Source of the DNA: Toxorhynchites rutilus septentrionalis
Taxonomy: Eukaryota; Arthropoda; Insecta; Diptera; Culicidae
NCBI RefSeq assembly: GCF_029784135.1
Contig: NC_073746.1
Span: 226,499,882 to 226,563,881 of the forward strand
DNA length: 64,000 nt
Direction: 5' to 3'
Shown: piece by piece, positions 61,333-64,000 of the stretch
How the letters are laid out: each line of letters begins with the position of its first letter
Numbering within the stretch: the first letter of the stretch is position 1
Position numbers and translations under genes: made by a program
The notes under the pieces: model-generated
What the model was told of the DNA's origin: nothing
Databases searched by the model: none
What the model saw: only the letters and a program-made list of their open reading frames with translations

Positions 61333-63855
61333 AACTTAACTGAAAACTGAAAATAACTTGTTGTTGGTTTGAATTTTAAATCGTGCTCTGATGTTGAGCG
61401 CAATGAATGATTATAAACAGTATCTATTTTCAAACTTTGCTCGAGTTAACACAGTAGATTGTTTCGCTACAGGATATGACGCTTAAGTCATATCGTGATT
61501 CCTTATACATGACATTATATACGTATATCATATGGCACACAATGAAAAAACACGCATCGCATAACTTTGTGCAACCCAAAATAAAAATTTAGCACATTTT
61601 TTGACATTACTTAGCCTAATAACGCTATTCATCCACATTGATACAGCAAGCAAGAGGGTGTATAATAAATATCCCATAACAATATAACAGCAATATAAGA
61701 GGAAAATAAGAGACACTTTGCAAATAAACACGCATCAAAGGTTTCACGCTGTTCACGCTCTCAGATTTACTCTCAAAAACACTTTCCGTGTATCCTCATA
61801 AGAACCAATTTCATTCTAAAATGTGATTTAATATTTTCGTACATTGGTATGACGGCACCGGTATGACGGTATGACGGTGGAAGGTGTGATTGTGTGAAAC
61901 CCTACCGACCCAGCCGACATTGGTCCAATCTCCGCTTGACATCGTTTGGAATTTTTTTGGGTACAATTCCAAGCTGACTTTCATTCTGAGAGAATCAGAG
62001 GTTTAATCCCTAGATACGACTATTTTAACACTCTTAAAAACAGGAGCTTTTATTTGTACATTTGATGTTGTAGCACAATAAAAAGCATATTTTCTGCCAA
62101 GATACCATTTTTCTGCCAACTCTAGTTTGGGTGTATAAGCTGAACCTTATATAGTATCGAATCAACCCACAATCGTACTTACTAGGTATATGTATGTTAG
62201 GGTGCCAATGAAAATGTTCATCTCGAATTTCAAAAAGTTACCCCATAAAAAATGTTCACCACCTCGAAAAATATGCAAAATATAAGCTCAATCGGACTGA
62301 AGGAAGAGTGGCGCAAAGTGATCAAAGTTTGAGTTTTTTAAAACTCGAAAAGTCATTAAAAAACCAGTAAAAGAAATCGGGGTTTTTGAAAAAAATTGAT
62401 TTCAAATGTCTTAAAACTGCATGAAATGTAGAGATCTATTGTCATCTGGATTTTTTTGGTCAAAAATTGACACTCTAAGACTTTTTTTCGGAATACGAGA
62501 TGAAAATAATGGTTTTGTGTGCCAATAAAAATCGTTATCTCGAATTTTCATTCGGAACTTGCTGCGAAATGTTGATTTGCACGATAATATAACGTGTGCA
62601 ACATATTACCTCATTCGGACTTAATTTACTAGTGTCGCTAAAGTTTGAATTTTTTGAAAACCGAAATTCACCGAAAATCGATGTTTCAACATCGATTATC
62701 AGGCATTATCAGCAAGAACAATCACTTGTTTTGCCTTTTGTGATATTCCGGTCGTTTTCAAAGCAGAGCACACGGTTCAATCAGATTAATTGTTTTCGGT
62801 AAGGTTCACTATTAACAGTTTTATCGGTTTTCAATAGGTCGTATCAGATTACACTTCGCTGATCCCAAAAACACAAAAAAATACCCTGTGGTTGATGTGG
62901 CCAGTTGGTCGGGGTGATCTTTTGTGCTTGGGATTCTTGAAATATATCCTTTTTTCGTCCACAGTCTCAATCCGAGGCAGAAATGACATGTTTTCATACC
63001 CGAAAACACAATTTCCTGAATGCCTTTTCGCTTTTAATTGCCTTGCGAGTTGTTGTTGAGTGTTGCCATATTATCCGTCCAATGAATTTCGAAATTCGAC
63101 ATCAGCAAACACTTCCAATAGATTTCCACGTTCCACATCTCTCACGTCAAGATTCCCTTTTTTTACCTTTTGCGGTCGAAATTAATTTCACTTGAAAGAA
63201 AATATCTTATCTTTCCACGCTAACAATATTTTATTCATACCGAGTACCGTTACCTATTATTCATAGAAACTCCGTATACATTCGTGAGAAAGTTCACTAG
63301 ACATTCAAATTTTCGTTTACGAAAAAATCTATTGCATCGTTGAATAAAGTATTTAGTATGATTCCTGGCTGTGGTGGCTGTGAGCAGACTCCCGACTGCA
63401 AGGGTTAAATCACTCATAACATTGCGATTTTTTAATATTCCTCAATACCATATATCCTGTTCGCTTTGGTTGCATTTCGATTGCCTTAAATTTCTGTCGG
63501 TCGAGGAGTGATCTGCGCAAAGTTGAGTTGCGTGACTTACAGAGTAAATACAGTTCGGACTCGATTATCCGGAGAATCCAGAGACTCGATTATCCGGAGT
63601 ATTTTTATTTTTTTATTTATTTGTTATATCATAGTAGGAAAAAGAAAGAGTTGGGGTAAGAGTGTTGATATTGTTTCAAAGAATACAAAATTAGTGATAA
63701 ACCTGGGAATCCGTTTGCGTAGTTCTTTGATTTATTGGATTCTCAAAAGATGTCTAATTAGAATCCTCATATGTCACGAAATTATCGCAGAATGAATTTA
63801 ATAAAATTTGTTTAGCGAATTGTTATTTATTTCAGTATGAAAACAAATTCATGAG
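61333..63855. other. Downstream Fur2 intron or flank; no gene recognised
   Basis: About 62190-62700 contains two direct modules sharing GTGCCAATRAAAAT, ATCTCGAATTT, AAGTTTGA and ATTCGGACT-type blocks, probably another worn repeat. At 63549 the pogo-type end TACAGTTCGGACTCGATTAT occurs, immediately followed by a second GACTCGATTATCCGGAGTA. No matching right end is in the window. Confidence 0.5.
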
Positions 63856-64000
63856 CAGTGTTGCCACATTTTTATCTGTACCAGAAGGGTTAAAAATCTT
63901 TCTCATCTGTACTATCTTACAATCTGTACTGTCGAAAATATTTGTAATAGAGAAAAATGTATTTTATTAGCATGAAAAAATACTGATTTATTTACTAAAA
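63856..64000 (+). mobile_element. End of a second hAT copy (partial, runs off the window)
   Basis: It starts CAGTGTTGCCACATTTTTAT and follows the left end of the 10044 element closely (AAAATCTTTCTCATCTGTAC, GCATGAAAAAATACT). Same orientation as that copy. Confidence 0.8.

Overview
The window is eukaryotic, AT-rich and intron-dominated. It looks like a mosquito, probably a culicine or related large-genome lineage. The main gene is a fly-type furin-like protease 2, carried in short GC-richer exons separated by introns of up to 26 kb. Those introns are packed with Tc1/mariner, hAT and pogo-like transposons, foldback MITEs, tRNA-derived SINEs and non-LTR fragments of kinds common in culicid genomes. 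No bacterial, organellar or rRNA signal was seen. The species assignment is inference from gene and repeat character only.

Fur2 layout (+ strand). Nine exons can be followed with consensus splice sites and consistent phases: 6956-7259, 7321-8487, 8562-8749, 24614-24770, 51130-51404, 52137-52413, 57293-57492, 57566-57844 and 58934-59175. They encode about 1,029 residues: the second half of the subtilisin/kexin catalytic domain (oxyanion Asn and catalytic Ser), the P domain, about ten Cys-rich furin repeats and a transmembrane segment. The signal peptide, prodomain and catalytic Asp and His lie upstream of the window. The cytoplasmic tail exon is probably downstream.

Nested gene. In the 15.9-kb third intron, on the opposite strand, lies a complete four-exon secreted lipase-like gene (21383-22506, 316 residues). 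It has its own TATA box, three short introns and polyadenylation signals. It is the only complete gene in the window.

Repeats. 1-5.1 kb: two foldback structures and a DD37-type Tc1/mariner element. 9.6-20.6 kb: mariner and hAT remnants, a composite element with matching ends, an H2A-like pseudogene and several MITEs. 23-28.4 kb: a DD41D mariner and two foldbacks. 32.3-34.5 kb: SINE-like dimer, direct repeats and a reverse-transcriptase fragment. 38.4-49.7 kb: reverse-transcriptase fragment, composite element, nested insertions and a near-identical 2.8-kb tandem duplication. 53-58.4 kb: two SINEs, an RNase H fragment, an RTE-like tail and a pogo-like MITE. 59.4-64 kb: a 1.9-kb multi-palindrome foldback and the end of a second hAT copy.

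No wholly new system was recognised. The strongest points of interest are the antisense nested lipase, the large number of long inverted repeats inside transcribed Fur2 introns, the recent tandem duplication that cuts through nested transposons, and a modular mobile family whose copies share ends but carry different cargo.
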